DNA from: an uncultured Candidatus Saccharibacteria bacterium
GTDB lineage: Bacteria; Patescibacteriota; Saccharimonadia; Saccharimonadales; Saccharimonadaceae
Length of the DNA: 47,408 nucleotides
Reading direction: 5' to 3'
Assembly (NCBI GenBank): GCA_947304135.1
Contig: CAMYZZ010000005.1
Span: forward strand, 1-47,408
Positions 1 to 8,352 of the stretch are shown here, piece after piece; position 1 is the stretch's first letter, and every line of letters begins with the position of its first letter. The notes under the pieces were generated by a model. It made no database searches. It was not told the DNA's origin and saw nothing but the letters and a program-made list of their open reading frames with translations. A program made the position numbers and the translations under genes.

Positions 1-2400
1 CTTATCGGCGGCATGGTCTTGCACGAAGGCTGCGTTGCCGAGATGAAAACCGGCGAAGGAAAGACCCTTGTTGCGCTTCTCCCAGCTTATCTAAACGCCC
101 TCTCTGGCCGCGGCGTCCACGTCGTCACCGTCAATGATTACCTAGCTCAGCGTGACGCTGGCTGGAACGGCCCAGTCTATGACTTTCTTGGCCTTTCTGT
201 GGGTGTAATTATCAACCAAGCCTCCTTCATCTACGACAAAGACTATATCAATGAAGACCACGAAGACGAGCGTTTCCGCCATCTCAAACCTTGCTCCAGA
301 AAAGAAGCCTATGCCGCCGATGTCACTTATGGCACCAACAACGAATTTGGCTTCGACTATCTCCGCGACAACATGGTTGACGAAGTCAAATTCCTCCGCC
401 AGCGCGAGCTTAACTTTGCTATCGTTGATGAGGTAGACTCCATTTTGATCGATGAAGCACGTACCCCGCTAATTATTTCCGCACCGGCCGGCGACAATCC
501 AGCATCTTATTACCAGTTTGCCAAGATTGCTTCTCAGCTCGGTTCAGAAGATTACATTCTTGATGAGAAGCATCGCTCTGTCAGTCTCACCGATGCTGGC
601 GTCGACAAAGTCCAAAAACTACTTGGTATCGACAATCTTTATTCCGTCAAAAACACTCCGCTTGTTTATCACATGGACCAAGCTCTCCGCGCTGAAGTCG
701 TCTTCAAACGCGACAAAGATTACGTCGTCACCAATTCTGGCGAAGTTATTATCGTTGACGAGCATACCGGCCGCTTGATGCAAGGTCGTCGCTATAACGA
801 AGGTCTCCACCAGGCAATCGAAGCCAAAGAGCAGGTCCAGGTCCGCGAAGAATCTATGACCCTTGCGACGATTTCTTTCCAGAACTTCTTCCGTCTCTAT
901 CGTAAGCTTTCTGGCATGACCGGCACCGCATTCACCGAGGCCGAAGAATTCCAACAAATTTATGCGCTAGACGTTATCCAGATTCCACCAAACCGTCCAA
1001 TCCAGCGCATCGACAAAGACGACCTTATCTATCGCACAGAGGCTGGTAAATTCCGCGCCATTGTCAAAGAAGTTCAAAAATATCACGAAAAAGGTCAGCC
1101 GGTCTTGATTGGCTCTGCCTCTATCGTCAAAAACGAACTTATCGCCAAATACCTAGACGAGGCCAAAATCCCATACGAGATCCTAAACGCCAAAAACAAC
1201 GAGCGCGAAGCTGCCATTATCGAAAAGGCCGGAGAAAAAGGCGCTGTCACACTTGCTACCAACATGGCTGGTCGTGGTACCGATATCAAACTTTCCGACG
1301 AAGTCAAAGAACTCGGTGGTCTTGTCGTTATCGGCTCTGAGCGTCACGATTCTCGCCGCGTAGACAACCAGCTACGTGGTCGTGGTGGTCGTCAGGGCGA
1401 TCCAGGCACCACTCAATTCTTCGTCTCCTGCGAAGACGACCTCATGCGCATCTTCCAGGGCGACCGTATCGCCGTCCTCATGTCTAGACTCGGTGTTGAC
1501 GAGGATACTCCTATCCAGACTCGTTCCGTCACCAAGACCCTAGAAGCTGCTCAAAAACGCATCGAAGGCTTCAACTTTGACTCCCGCAAAAACGTCGTCC
1601 AATATGACAACGTTATCAACCGCCACCGCCGCGTTGTTTATACTATGCGTCGCAAAATTCTAGAAGGCGAAAACATCCAAAAAGAAATCGAGCGCCTTAT
1701 GAAAGAGTCTGCGGCCGATCTAACCCTGTTTAGCTCCCGCGTCAACAAGAATTTCAAAAATGATTTCAAGTCCATCTTTAACACAATTGACGATGATGTC
1801 ATCGAAGAAATCGGCCTAAAACGTAAAGAAGCCGACCGTGCCAAACTTGCACTTACTGCCATCAAAGAAGCATACGCCAAAAAAGAAGAAGAATTTACGG
1901 AAGAAACCATGCGCAAAATTGAGCGCGAGGTCTACCTCAAAGTTCTAGACGGCCTTTGGATGCAACATCTAGAAAACATGCAGCACCTCCGCGAAGGCAT
2001 CCACTGGCGCAGTGTTGGTCAACGTGATCCACTTGTAGAATATCGTTCCGAAGCCCAAAAGCTCTTTGACGGTCTACAAAGAAACCTCCGTGAAGAAGTT
2101 CTAAAGATTATTCTTGGTCTCACTCCACAAGAAGCTATCGAAGCTGAAGTCACCGATGGCGAAGAATACGAGTCCGAGCTCACCAAGATGGCCGGAAGCT
2201 CCACCGAAAAAGGCGTCAACGAAGTTTCCGCTGGAGAAAAGAACCTTGACGACGAATTCAAAAAGGGTACCAAAAAACCAACCAAATCTAGTAGTAAAAA
2301 ATCCAGCACTAAAAAATCTGGGACCAAAAAATCAGCCACCAAAAAAGCCAGTTCCAAGAGAAAATCATCTAAAAAATCAGCCAAGAAGAAGCGCAAGTGA
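1..2400 (+). CDS. secA: Protein translocase subunit SecA (5'-truncated by window edge)
   Basis: SecA is the ATPase motor that pushes unfolded preproteins through SecYEG. The reading frame is open from base 1, and the first residues (LIGGMVLHEG) match the segment just before the SecA Walker A, so roughly the first 85 residues lie outside the window. Walker A is MKTGEGKT from base 43. The DEAD-type box (VDEVDSILIDEAR) lies near 424-462. The helicase C-terminal motif TNMAGRGTDIKL follows at about 1258. The ending is unusual: the short cysteine-rich zinc tail that binds SecB/lipids in many SecAs is absent, and about 45 Lys/Ser/Thr residues take its place. The stop TGA overlaps the GTG start of the next gene, implying coupling. 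Confidence 0.97.
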   Translation, partial: LIGGMVLHEGCVAEMKTGEGKTLVALLPAYLNALSGRGVHVVTVNDYLAQRDAGWNGPVYDFLGLSVGVIINQASFIYDKDYINEDHEDERFRHLKPCSRKEAYAADVTYGTNNEFGFDYLRDNMVDEVKFLRQRELNFAIVDEVDSILIDEARTPLIISAPAGDNPASYYQFAKIASQLGSEDYILDEKHRSVSLTDAGVDKVQKLLGIDNLYSVKNTPLVYHMDQALRAEVVFKRDKDYVVTNSGEVIIVDEHTGRLMQGRRYNEGLHQAIEAKEQVQVREESMTLATISFQNFFRLYRKLSGMTGTAFTEAEEFQQIYALDVIQIPPNRPIQRIDKDDLIYRTEAGKFRAIVKEVQKYHEKGQPVLIGSASIVKNELIAKYLDEAKIPYEILNAKNNEREAAIIEKAGEKGAVTLATNMAGRGTDIKLSDEVKELGGLVVIGSERHDSRRVDNQLRGRGGRQGDPGTTQFFVSCEDDLMRIFQGDRIAVLMSRLGVDEDTPIQTRSVTKTLEAAQKRIEGFNFDSRKNVVQYDNVINRHRRVVYTMRRKILEGENIQKEIERLMKESAADLTLFSSRVNKNFKNDFKSIFNTIDDDVIEEIGLKRKEADRAKLALTAIKEAYAKKEEEFTEETMRKIEREVYLKVLDGLWMQHLENMQHLREGIHWRSVGQRDPLVEYRSEAQKLFDGLQRNLREEVLKIILGLTPQEAIEAEVTDGEEYESELTKMAGSSTEKGVNEVSAGEKNLDDEFKKGTKKPTKSSSKKSSTKKSGTKKSATKKASSKRKSSKKSAKKKRK

Positions 2401-3674
2401 AACACGAGGTCCAAGAAGTCACGCTAAAAAACGGTGCGCGTGGGCTACTTATTGATGTTCCAAACGCCGGCGTTATCAATATGCGCATTCAATTCCGCGC
2501 CGGCATGCGCTATGCCAAAAAACCAGAGCTATATGAAATAGCTCACGTTGTTGAGCACCTTAGCTTTGGCGCTAATGCCAGATACCGCGACGAGCAAGCC
2601 TACGAAGCTGACTTCACCAAAAACGGCGCCTATCACAACGCCTGGACTTCTGATTTCTCCGTAGTTTACGAATCCGAATGTGCTGATTTTGAATGGGAAC
2701 GCATCCTTGATCTAAATAGCGTCGCAATTGCCACGCCAAAATTCAACAATGCTGAGCTAAAAAGCGAGAAGGGCACTGTCCGCGCCGAGCTAACCGGCTA
2801 TCTCAACGACTACATCCGTCTAATCTGGCCACGTCTCCAAACCGCCATCGGCGAAGATACACCAAGCCTACGCGAACGCCTCTCCACACTTTCGAACATT
2901 GAGCTCCGGGACATCCGCGAACATTACCGCAGAACTCATACTGCAAAAAATATGCGTTTTATTATTACTGGCGATGTCCGCCACAAAAAGCGCCAAATCG
3001 TTAAAATGCTAGAAGCCTGGGAGTTAGAAGAGGGGACTGAACTCGGAATCCCAAACGACGCCCTGCACACCTCGGATGCCGTTTTAATCCGCCGTAAAGA
3101 CGCCAGCAATATCACCTACGGTTTTTCTTATGTCATCCCAAGACGCCTTTCCGAGCGTGAGATGCGCATATCAGACTGTCTAAACCATATCGTAACCGGC
3201 ACCATGAACAGCCGCATCCTTGGCAAAGCCAGGAAGCTCGGCCTAGTCTATGGCGTCAGTAGCTATCTGTCAAACAGTGCGCACAACTCCTCCTGGGATT
3301 TTGATGGCGAAGTCAGCCCAGAAGATGCTCCGGCGCTTTTTGACTTAATAAGAAATGAGCTAAGCAGCGTTATTACTGGCGGTGTCACCGACGAAGAAAC
3401 CGAAGCTGCCAAAACTTACACTCTAGGCCGCTACCAAATCGGCGCCCAGACTGTTTCCCAAATCTCCGATTATTATGCAGAAAGTTATTTTGTAACCGGC
3501 GAGATAGAAGGCTATGATCATGCCAAGGAACTAATCAGCTCCATCACCAAAGAAGATATTATGAATCTCGCCCTAGAATATATCAGTAGTGGCATCTCCG
3601 CTCTCGTGGCGGTATCATCCTGTGAAAAAGCCTTAATCAACGCACTATCCGAAAAAATCAAGCTCGCCTCCTAG
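2397..3674 (+). CDS. M16 family (pitrilysin/insulinase-like) zinc peptidase
   Basis: This is a predicted metallopeptidase of the inverted-zincin M16 clan. The HxxEH motif is HVVEH at residues 50-54. A glutamate sits 77 residues after the second His (E131, in AELTGY), the spacing expected of the third zinc ligand, so the catalytic half looks intact. The 425 residues fit one M16 N-domain plus one inactive C-domain. It starts with GTG inside a GTGA overlap with the secA stop, so it is probably co-translated with secA. M16 proteins of this size commonly degrade peptides. A role in clearing signal peptides beside SecA is only a guess from position. Confidence 0.85.
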   Translation: MKHEVQEVTLKNGARGLLIDVPNAGVINMRIQFRAGMRYAKKPELYEIAHVVEHLSFGANARYRDEQAYEADFTKNGAYHNAWTSDFSVVYESECADFEWERILDLNSVAIATPKFNNAELKSEKGTVRAELTGYLNDYIRLIWPRLQTAIGEDTPSLRERLSTLSNIELRDIREHYRRTHTAKNMRFIITGDVRHKKRQIVKMLEAWELEEGTELGIPNDALHTSDAVLIRRKDASNITYGFSYVIPRRLSEREMRISDCLNHIVTGTMNSRILGKARKLGLVYGVSSYLSNSAHNSSWDFDGEVSPEDAPALFDLIRNELSSVITGGVTDEETEAAKTYTLGRYQIGAQTVSQISDYYAESYFVTGEIEGYDHAKELISSITKEDIMNLALEYISSGISALVAVSSCEKALINALSEKIKLAS

Positions 3675-3702
3675 GGCCATTCCCAAAAACCGCAAATAAG
3701 CG

Positions 3703-3720
3703 TATAATATATAATATATG
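3703..3720 (+). promoter_or_regulatory. -10 box of murD2, near-leaderless start
   Basis: TATAAT at 3703-3708 lies 9 nt before the murD2 ATG, and there is no Shine-Dalgarno sequence. The predicted transcript starts within about 3 nt of the start codon. A -35-like TTCCCA sits 17 bp upstream and is weak. Confidence 0.65.
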
Positions 3721-5085
3721 TTGAAATTAGCAATTTTAGGATACGGCGTCGAGGGGAAGAGCGTAGAAAATTATTTCAAAACCCACCCCTACGAGAACGT
3801 CGATCCAAAAGATATTGAAATCAAGATTTTTGACAAATTTGAAGACAGCGAAATTGACGGCTTTAATCTCGAAAATTTTGATGTCGTCTTTCGCACTCCT
3901 TCTGTACGCCCCCACTACGACTTTAAACAATACGAAAAAGAAGCCGCCGATTTTGGTGGCACCGAAAAACATTATCTAGAAAACAAACCTTATTGGACCT
4001 CCGCCACAAAATACTTCTTCGAACATTGTCCAGCCGAAATCATCGCCGTCACTGGCACCAAAGGCAAAGGCACTACCTGCTCAATGATTGACGCTTTAGT
4101 AGAATCCATTAACCAAAAAATCTACGATGATAAGTCTCGTCCAAAAACCTTCCTTATCGGCAATATCGGAGTTTCTCCACTTGATGTATTAGACCAAATC
4201 ACCGAGCACGACAACGTTATTTTTGAAATGAGCAGTTTCCAACTTTGGGACTTGCATACTAGCCCATGCGTAAGTGTACTCCTACGTATTGAGCCGGACC
4301 ATCTCAATGTCCACAAAGATTTTGACGACTATGCCTATGCCAAAGCCAGCATCACCCGCTATCAATCAGAAAATGATTTCCTAGTTTACTACAAAGAAAA
4401 CCCGGTCACCGCCAAAATTGCCGAAGCATCCCGTGCTCACAAAATTTCTTATCCAATCATCCCTCAGTCCAAAAAACTCAAAAACATTTTGGATAGCTTG
4501 CAAATCCCAGGCGAACACAACCGCGAAAATGCCGAAGCAGCACTTCTTGCCGTAGCCGCACGCTTCTTTGGTGGAGATCTTGACCGCATGCTAAATAGCG
4601 AGATCTTTGACGCCCTTGTTTCTGGCATACAAAATTTCAAAGGCCTGCCACACCGCATCGAATTTATCCGCGAGCTTGGCGGTGTCAAATACTATGACGA
4701 CAACTACTCCTCTGCACTCCCGGCACTTGATGTTGCTATGCAAACTTTTGAGTCTTACCCAACCGTCCTTATCGCTGGAGGCTTTGACCGCAAAATCAAA
4801 AACGGTGCCAAAGAACGAATTTTCACTGCAAAGAATCTGGAGAAAGCTATCCTGATTGGCGAAACCGCCAGCCAACTAGCCGAAGGCGAAGATAAGACTA
4901 AATACGAACTCGCAAATTCTCTAGAAGACGCCGTCTCCGCCGCTAGAGCCGCCGCCGAATCTGCCGCCAAAAAATCCGGCTCGGCCGTTGTTCTAATGTC
5001 TCCTGGTTTTCCAAGCTTTGATATGTTCAAAAATTTCACCGACCGTGGCGAGCAATTTACTAAACTAGTAAAGGAGCTAAAATAA
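3718..5085 (+). CDS. murD2: Mur ligase of MurD type, probably UDP-MurNAc-L-Ala--L-Glu ligase (MurD2)
   Basis: This ATP-dependent cytoplasmic ligase adds glutamate to UDP-MurNAc-L-alanine. The Mur-ligase P-loop is GTKGKGTT (residues 113-120). The central HNREN motif and the start of the C-terminal domain (LPHRIEFIRELGG) are both present. The usual DSKATN segment of MurD reads DDNYSSALPA here, a real departure. The next gene, overlapping by one base, looks like MurL, the epimerase that acts after L-Glu addition. I therefore infer that this enzyme adds L-Glu like Xanthomonas MurD2, rather than D-Glu. Ordinary MurD remains the alternative, and substrate choice cannot be read directly from the sequence. 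Confidence 0.85.
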   Translation: MLKLAILGYGVEGKSVENYFKTHPYENVDPKDIEIKIFDKFEDSEIDGFNLENFDVVFRTPSVRPHYDFKQYEKEAADFGGTEKHYLENKPYWTSATKYFFEHCPAEIIAVTGTKGKGTTCSMIDALVESINQKIYDDKSRPKTFLIGNIGVSPLDVLDQITEHDNVIFEMSSFQLWDLHTSPCVSVLLRIEPDHLNVHKDFDDYAYAKASITRYQSENDFLVYYKENPVTAKIAEASRAHKISYPIIPQSKKLKNILDSLQIPGEHNRENAEAALLAVAARFFGGDLDRMLNSEIFDALVSGIQNFKGLPHRIEFIRELGGVKYYDDNYSSALPALDVAMQTFESYPTVLIAGGFDRKIKNGAKERIFTAKNLEKAILIGETASQLAEGEDKTKYELANSLEDAVSAARAAAESAAKKSGSAVVLMSPGFPSFDMFKNFTDRGEQFTKLVKELK

Positions 5086-6365
5086 TGGCGAGAACTCCAG
5101 ATTTTGAATTTGTAGGATATGATTTTGATAAGGAAGAGCTCCGCGCTAGTTTCCGCTACAGAGGTGGCTCCGCTAAAAATCCTCTAGATTTCGAAGAAAA
5201 TATCACTTTTTCGCGCCGCGCTCTAGACGCGCCAGAGTTTGAAGAAATCGAGCCGCTAATTAGTCGCGCACTTTTTCTAGCTTTTATCACAATTGGCACT
5301 TCATATTACAAAGCCTACCCAACCACCGGCGTAAAACTTGAGAAGTCATTGACCGAAGCTGAGGCAAATTTCTTTAATGCAATCTACCAAGATGGACTCT
5401 CTCAATTCGCCTACGAGAATAATCTCGAAAGAAAAAATCTTGCACACTTCAAAGCCAGCGAAGACGCCAAAAAACCAGAAAAGATTGAATATACTGGCGC
5501 AGGTAAACTCGTCCTGCAATCTGGCGGCAAAGATTCTTTGCTCACTGCCACGCTTCTTTCCGAAAAATCCGAGCCATTTGCAGCGCTCTATATCTCAAGC
5601 GACGGTAATCATCCAAAAGTTCTAGACGAAATCGGCGCCAAAAATCTCCAAGTTATCACTAGAAAACTAGATCTAGATCAATTGCTCAAAGCAAAAGAGC
5701 TTGGCGGCAAAAACGGACACGTCCCAGTTACATATATCAATCTGTCACTTGCCCTAGTCCAAGCCATTTTGAACGGTCAAAACGAAATCATTACATCCAT
5801 CGGCCACGAGGGAGAAGAATTACATTCTATTATTAAATCGTCGAGCGACGAACCAGACCTCCCCGTCAACCATCAGTGGAGCAAAACCAAAGCTGCCGAA
5901 GACCTATTTTCTGACTACGTCAAAAACTACATTTCTAGAGCCTTCAAAATCCACTCCATTATTCGCGAATATAGCGAGCTAAAAATCGCCGAGCTCTTTG
6001 CCATCAAATGTTGGGATAAGTACGGACACAAATTTAGCTCCTGCAATCGCGCTAACTACGGACAAGGGAACAATAGTTCTAAGTTGTTCTGGTGCGGCGA
6101 TTGTCCAAAATGCGCCAACTCATATCTACTTTTTGCGCCGTTTATCCCGGCCATGGAGCAAAACACTCTCTTCAGAAACAATCGTTCGCTTTTTGAAAAT
6201 CCAAACCTTATGGAAACTTTCAAAGGCTTACTTGATATAGACGGAGTCCTAAAACCTTTTGAATGCATTGGTGAAATTGACGAACTTCGTACTGCTTATC
6301 ACCAAAAACTACCAGACTATCCTAACCTGCCTTTTAGCGTACCCAAAGCCAAACAAAACGAGTAA
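5085..6365 (+). CDS. murL: UDP-MurNAc-L-Ala-L-Glu epimerase (MurL)
   Basis: MurL inverts the terminal L-Glu of UDP-MurNAc-L-Ala-L-Glu to D-Glu in an ATP-dependent reaction, replacing glutamate racemase. The call rests on the family N-terminal pattern (YDFD..., GTSYYKA at 71-77), the PP-loop-like SGGKDS at 146-151, and a C-terminal cysteine cluster (WCGDCPKC). It also rests on its position: the ATG overlaps the murD2 TAA in TAATG. An AAGGAG site lies just upstream. The length of 426 residues fits the family. No glutamate racemase gene is visible in this window, but the window is too short for that to mean much. Confidence 0.8.
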   Translation: MARTPDFEFVGYDFDKEELRASFRYRGGSAKNPLDFEENITFSRRALDAPEFEEIEPLISRALFLAFITIGTSYYKAYPTTGVKLEKSLTEAEANFFNAIYQDGLSQFAYENNLERKNLAHFKASEDAKKPEKIEYTGAGKLVLQSGGKDSLLTATLLSEKSEPFAALYISSDGNHPKVLDEIGAKNLQVITRKLDLDQLLKAKELGGKNGHVPVTYINLSLALVQAILNGQNEIITSIGHEGEELHSIIKSSSDEPDLPVNHQWSKTKAAEDLFSDYVKNYISRAFKIHSIIREYSELKIAELFAIKCWDKYGHKFSSCNRANYGQGNNSSKLFWCGDCPKCANSYLLFAPFIPAMEQNTLFRNNRSLFENPNLMETFKGLLDIDGVLKPFECIGEIDELRTAYHQKLPDYPNLPFSVPKAKQNE

Positions 6366-6374
6366 TTAAAAACA

Positions 6375-6404
6375 AAAAATCGCCAGCATGTGTTGGCGAT
6401 TTTT
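6375..6404. terminator. Bidirectional intrinsic terminator between murL and a convergent small gene
   Basis: A perfect 11-bp stem (AAAAATCGCCA, 6375-6385, with its complement 6394-6404) has an 8-nt loop. It is flanked by T-rich tracts on both strands, so it can end murL and the minus-strand gene at 6419. Confidence 0.85.
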
Positions 6405-6418
6405 AGAACAAGGCTAGC

Positions 6419-6673
6419 CTAAGCTGCAGCAAGATGCCACGAAAGATCGTTTGAGTTAAAAGACAACTCAAAGCGTTTCTTTCCCGCCATTACCTCAAAG
6501 AAATGGATTGCAGCATTTCCCACAAAACTAATGCGGGTCCTAACTAGCTCAGTCACTTCGGTTTCGCCCGCCTCGCCACGTCTCTTAAAAGAAAGTGGCT
6601 GGCACGGCGTCATTTCGTAACCGAAAAGTGCCATTACTTCAACTTGTTCATTATTGTTAATATTGTTTTTCAT
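6419..6673 (-). CDS. Small conserved-looking protein, 84 aa, function unknown
   Basis: I do not recognise this protein. It has 84 residues, no signal peptide and no membrane segment. After an Asn/Glu-rich start (residues 1-12) the sequence alternates hydrophobic and polar residues, suggesting a small beta-rich fold, and it ends SNDLSWHLAAA. The case for a real gene is strong. CTAAGGAG lies 6 nt before the ATG, a TTGACG-17-TATACT promoter lies upstream, a structured leader of about 120 nt separates them, and a terminator follows the stop. It is one of the few genes here with a long 5' leader, which points to post-transcriptional control. Confidence 0.75.
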   Translation of the reverse strand: MKNNINNNEQVEVMALFGYEMTPCQPLSFKRRGEAGETEVTELVRTRISFVGNAAIHFFEVMAGKKRFELSFNSNDLSWHLAAA

Positions 6674-6797
6674 AAGTAACTCCTTAGTTTTAATAAAGAG
6701 TCATTTATGTGAGCCAAAGAGGCTCAAAGCTAAGGGTATAAATGACGATGCCCGAAGCCAAATTTTTTCATTGCCAGTGACCGAAGTATAGCAAGAT
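6674..6797 (-). promoter_or_regulatory. Structured 5' leader with possible anti-Shine-Dalgarno pairing
   Basis: On the minus strand the leader can form a hairpin whose outer stem is a perfect 9-bp match (forward 6700-6708 with 6738-6746). Its inner stem is GAGCC/GGCTC (6711-6715 with 6721-6725). The internal loop holds CCTTAG (forward 6730-6735), the exact complement of the CTAAGG in the ribosome-binding site (forward 6682-6687). Three more pairs are possible after one mismatch. A 13-codon upstream frame (ATG at forward 6770) ends at the TAG inside that same CCCTTAG, so a translating ribosome could free the site. The pairings are exact. Regulation is inferred. Confidence 0.5.
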
Positions 6798-6803
6798 ACT
6801 CTA

Positions 6804-6832
6804 AGTATACCGTTTATACTTAAAATCGTCAA
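6804..6832 (-). promoter_or_regulatory. Sigma70-type promoter of the 84-aa gene
   Basis: On the minus strand, TTGACG (forward 6827-6832), a 17-bp spacer and TATACT (forward 6804-6809). The -35 box lies within the lepB terminator hairpin. Confidence 0.75.
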
Positions 6833-6847
6833 GATTGGCGATTTTAG
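6823..6847 (-). terminator. Probable intrinsic terminator of lepB
   Basis: Just past the lepB stop the minus strand can fold AAAATCG with CGATTTT (7 bp, extended after one mismatch), running into a T-rich stretch. Confidence 0.55.
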
Positions 6848-7488
6848 AATAAGCGGATGGAGTTAAATGGGAAGATTCGCACTAACGCCGGCCCGATGAT
6901 ACGGCAAAACGGAATCGTCCCAAGCCCATTTCTAGAATCAAACGAGTGCATTTCTTCGCGATTGTCGCCAGAAACAAATATCTCACCCTCTGGCACTACC
7001 ATATCGACTTCGCCAGAAGTATATTTTTTTGGACCGTCTGTATCAGACTTGCGAGTTGACTCGTCAGGGTTAAATCCATTTGGATGTTCATCATTATAAA
7101 CCGTCAAAACGCCATCTACTACGGTCACTCTCTCGCCAGGGAAAGCAATCACACGTTTAATAATATATTGATCTGCCACACCCTTCTGGACATCGCAAGT
7201 CAAAGGACCACTAGCCTCACCGTTTGCGAAAACGATAATCTGTCCGCGCTCTGGCACGTATTCTTGACCAGCAAGATGTGCAAGAGAAACCGGCACACGG
7301 TTAACAATAATCCTATCGTTGCCATGTAAGGTGTTTTCCATAGATACGCCAACCACATTGTAAGACCTAAAAACAAAAGCATTTAGAAGCAACGTACCAA
7401 CAATCACGCATCCAATAAAAATAGCGAGCGACAAAAAATCCTTCAAAATCGGATGCTTCTGAAAAAACCTCGGACTCTTTATTTCCAT
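6844..7488 (-). CDS. lepB: Signal peptidase I
   Basis: This membrane-bound serine protease removes signal peptides from exported proteins. A single N-terminal membrane anchor spans about residues 15-39. The catalytic Ser is S49 in GVSMENTL, and the general-base Lys is K111 in YIIKRVIAFPGE. The conserved box SGDNREEMHSFDSR near the C-terminus completes the S26A signature. The length of 214 aa is typical of Gram-positive SipS-like enzymes. The gene has its own leaderless-type promoter and is divergent from the membrane-protein gene at 7557. Confidence 0.96.
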   Translation of the reverse strand: MEIKSPRFFQKHPILKDFLSLAIFIGCVIVGTLLLNAFVFRSYNVVGVSMENTLHGNDRIIVNRVPVSLAHLAGQEYVPERGQIIVFANGEASGPLTCDVQKGVADQYIIKRVIAFPGERVTVVDGVLTVYNDEHPNGFNPDESTRKSDTDGPKKYTSGEVDMVVPEGEIFVSGDNREEMHSFDSRNGLGTIPFCRIIGPALVRIFPFNSIRLF

Positions 7489-7500
7489 AGAAATATTATA
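7486..7500 (-). promoter_or_regulatory. -10 box and leaderless start of lepB
   Basis: On the minus strand TATAAT (forward 7495-7500) ends exactly 6 nt before the ATG, with no Shine-Dalgarno sequence between. The expected start point is the A of the ATG. Confidence 0.7.
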
Positions 7501-7520
7501 GCATAATTGCTTTTATTTGT

Positions 7521-7550
7521 TTGCTATTTCAACTATAAATTTGCTATAAT
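7521..7550 (+). promoter_or_regulatory. Promoter of the 7557 membrane protein, leaderless
   Basis: TTGCTA (7521-7526), an 18-bp spacer and TATAAT (7545-7550), then 6 nt to the ATG at 7557. Confidence 0.75.
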
Positions 7551-7556
7551 AAGAAC

Positions 7557-8342
7557 ATGGCAGATTATGTCCTAATTAGAAAAAGCCGCAACGTTATTTC
7601 CTCAGTTTTGCACGTCATTCTCAATATCTTGCTTGGCGTTGGTTCTATTGCAATCACGGTAGTCACAGGCAGCTGGATTATCGGCCTTGTCCTTGTCGTC
7701 CTTTCTAAGTGGCGCGTCTTTGCGGTGCGTTCTCGTTATCTCTATACAAATATCCTATCCAATCTTGTTGATTTTATCGTCGGCGCTAGCTTTGTTATTA
7801 TCGCTTATTGTTCCGGCACCACATTCCTACCAATCCATGCTGTCCTTGCCGCCGGATACACTCTCTGGCTTGTCGTTATCAAGCCAATGTCCTCTAGTTT
7901 CGCCGCCGAAGCTCAATCTCTTATTGCAGTTTTTCTTGGCTCCACTGCCGCCACCATGCTCTACGCCAGTTCAAACTCGGTTTTCTTAGTTATTGCTTGT
8001 CATATTATTGGCTTCTCCGCTTCTCGCCACATCCTTGTCCAAAGCGATTCAGACGACAATTTTGGTCTCACCGTCATCACCTGTGGTCTCCTCTCCGCCG
8101 AGATTGCCTGGATTTGCAGCAACTGGCTTATTGTCTACACCTTTGGCAGCACCGGCATCCTCGTTCCACAGCTTGCAATTATCCTCACGATCACATCTTT
8201 CGTGTCAAATCGCGTTTTCAAAAACAGTATAGAACACAAAGGCAAAATTCGCTTTTCCGAGATTGCCGCTCCAGTCATCTTTAGCGTGCTTATCGTAGCC
8301 ATTATCGTAATATGGTTTAGCAACCCAATCTTTGACGTATAA
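7557..8342 (+). CDS. Polytopic membrane protein, function unknown
   Basis: This is a 261-residue protein made almost wholly of hydrophobic stretches, with about seven or eight likely transmembrane helices starting near residue 15 and ending at the extreme C-terminus. I see no transporter, protease or transferase signature. Charged residues are confined to the first dozen positions and to short loops. It is expressed from a leaderless-type promoter. It is followed after 10 bp by a PDZ protein whose ribosome-binding site overlaps this gene's stop, so the two are likely co-expressed and may act together at the membrane. Confidence 0.8.
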   Translation: MADYVLIRKSRNVISSVLHVILNILLGVGSIAITVVTGSWIIGLVLVVLSKWRVFAVRSRYLYTNILSNLVDFIVGASFVIIAYCSGTTFLPIHAVLAAGYTLWLVVIKPMSSSFAAEAQSLIAVFLGSTAATMLYASSNSVFLVIACHIIGFSASRHILVQSDSDDNFGLTVITCGLLSAEIAWICSNWLIVYTFGSTGILVPQLAIILTITSFVSNRVFKNSIEHKGKIRFSEIAAPVIFSVLIVAIIVIWFSNPIFDV

Positions 8343-8352
8343 GGAGGTAAAA

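Noticed and set aside
619-957. Minus-strand open frame inside secA
   Set aside because: It lies wholly within secA on the opposite strand, has no ribosome-binding site, and its sequence is explained by secA codon use.
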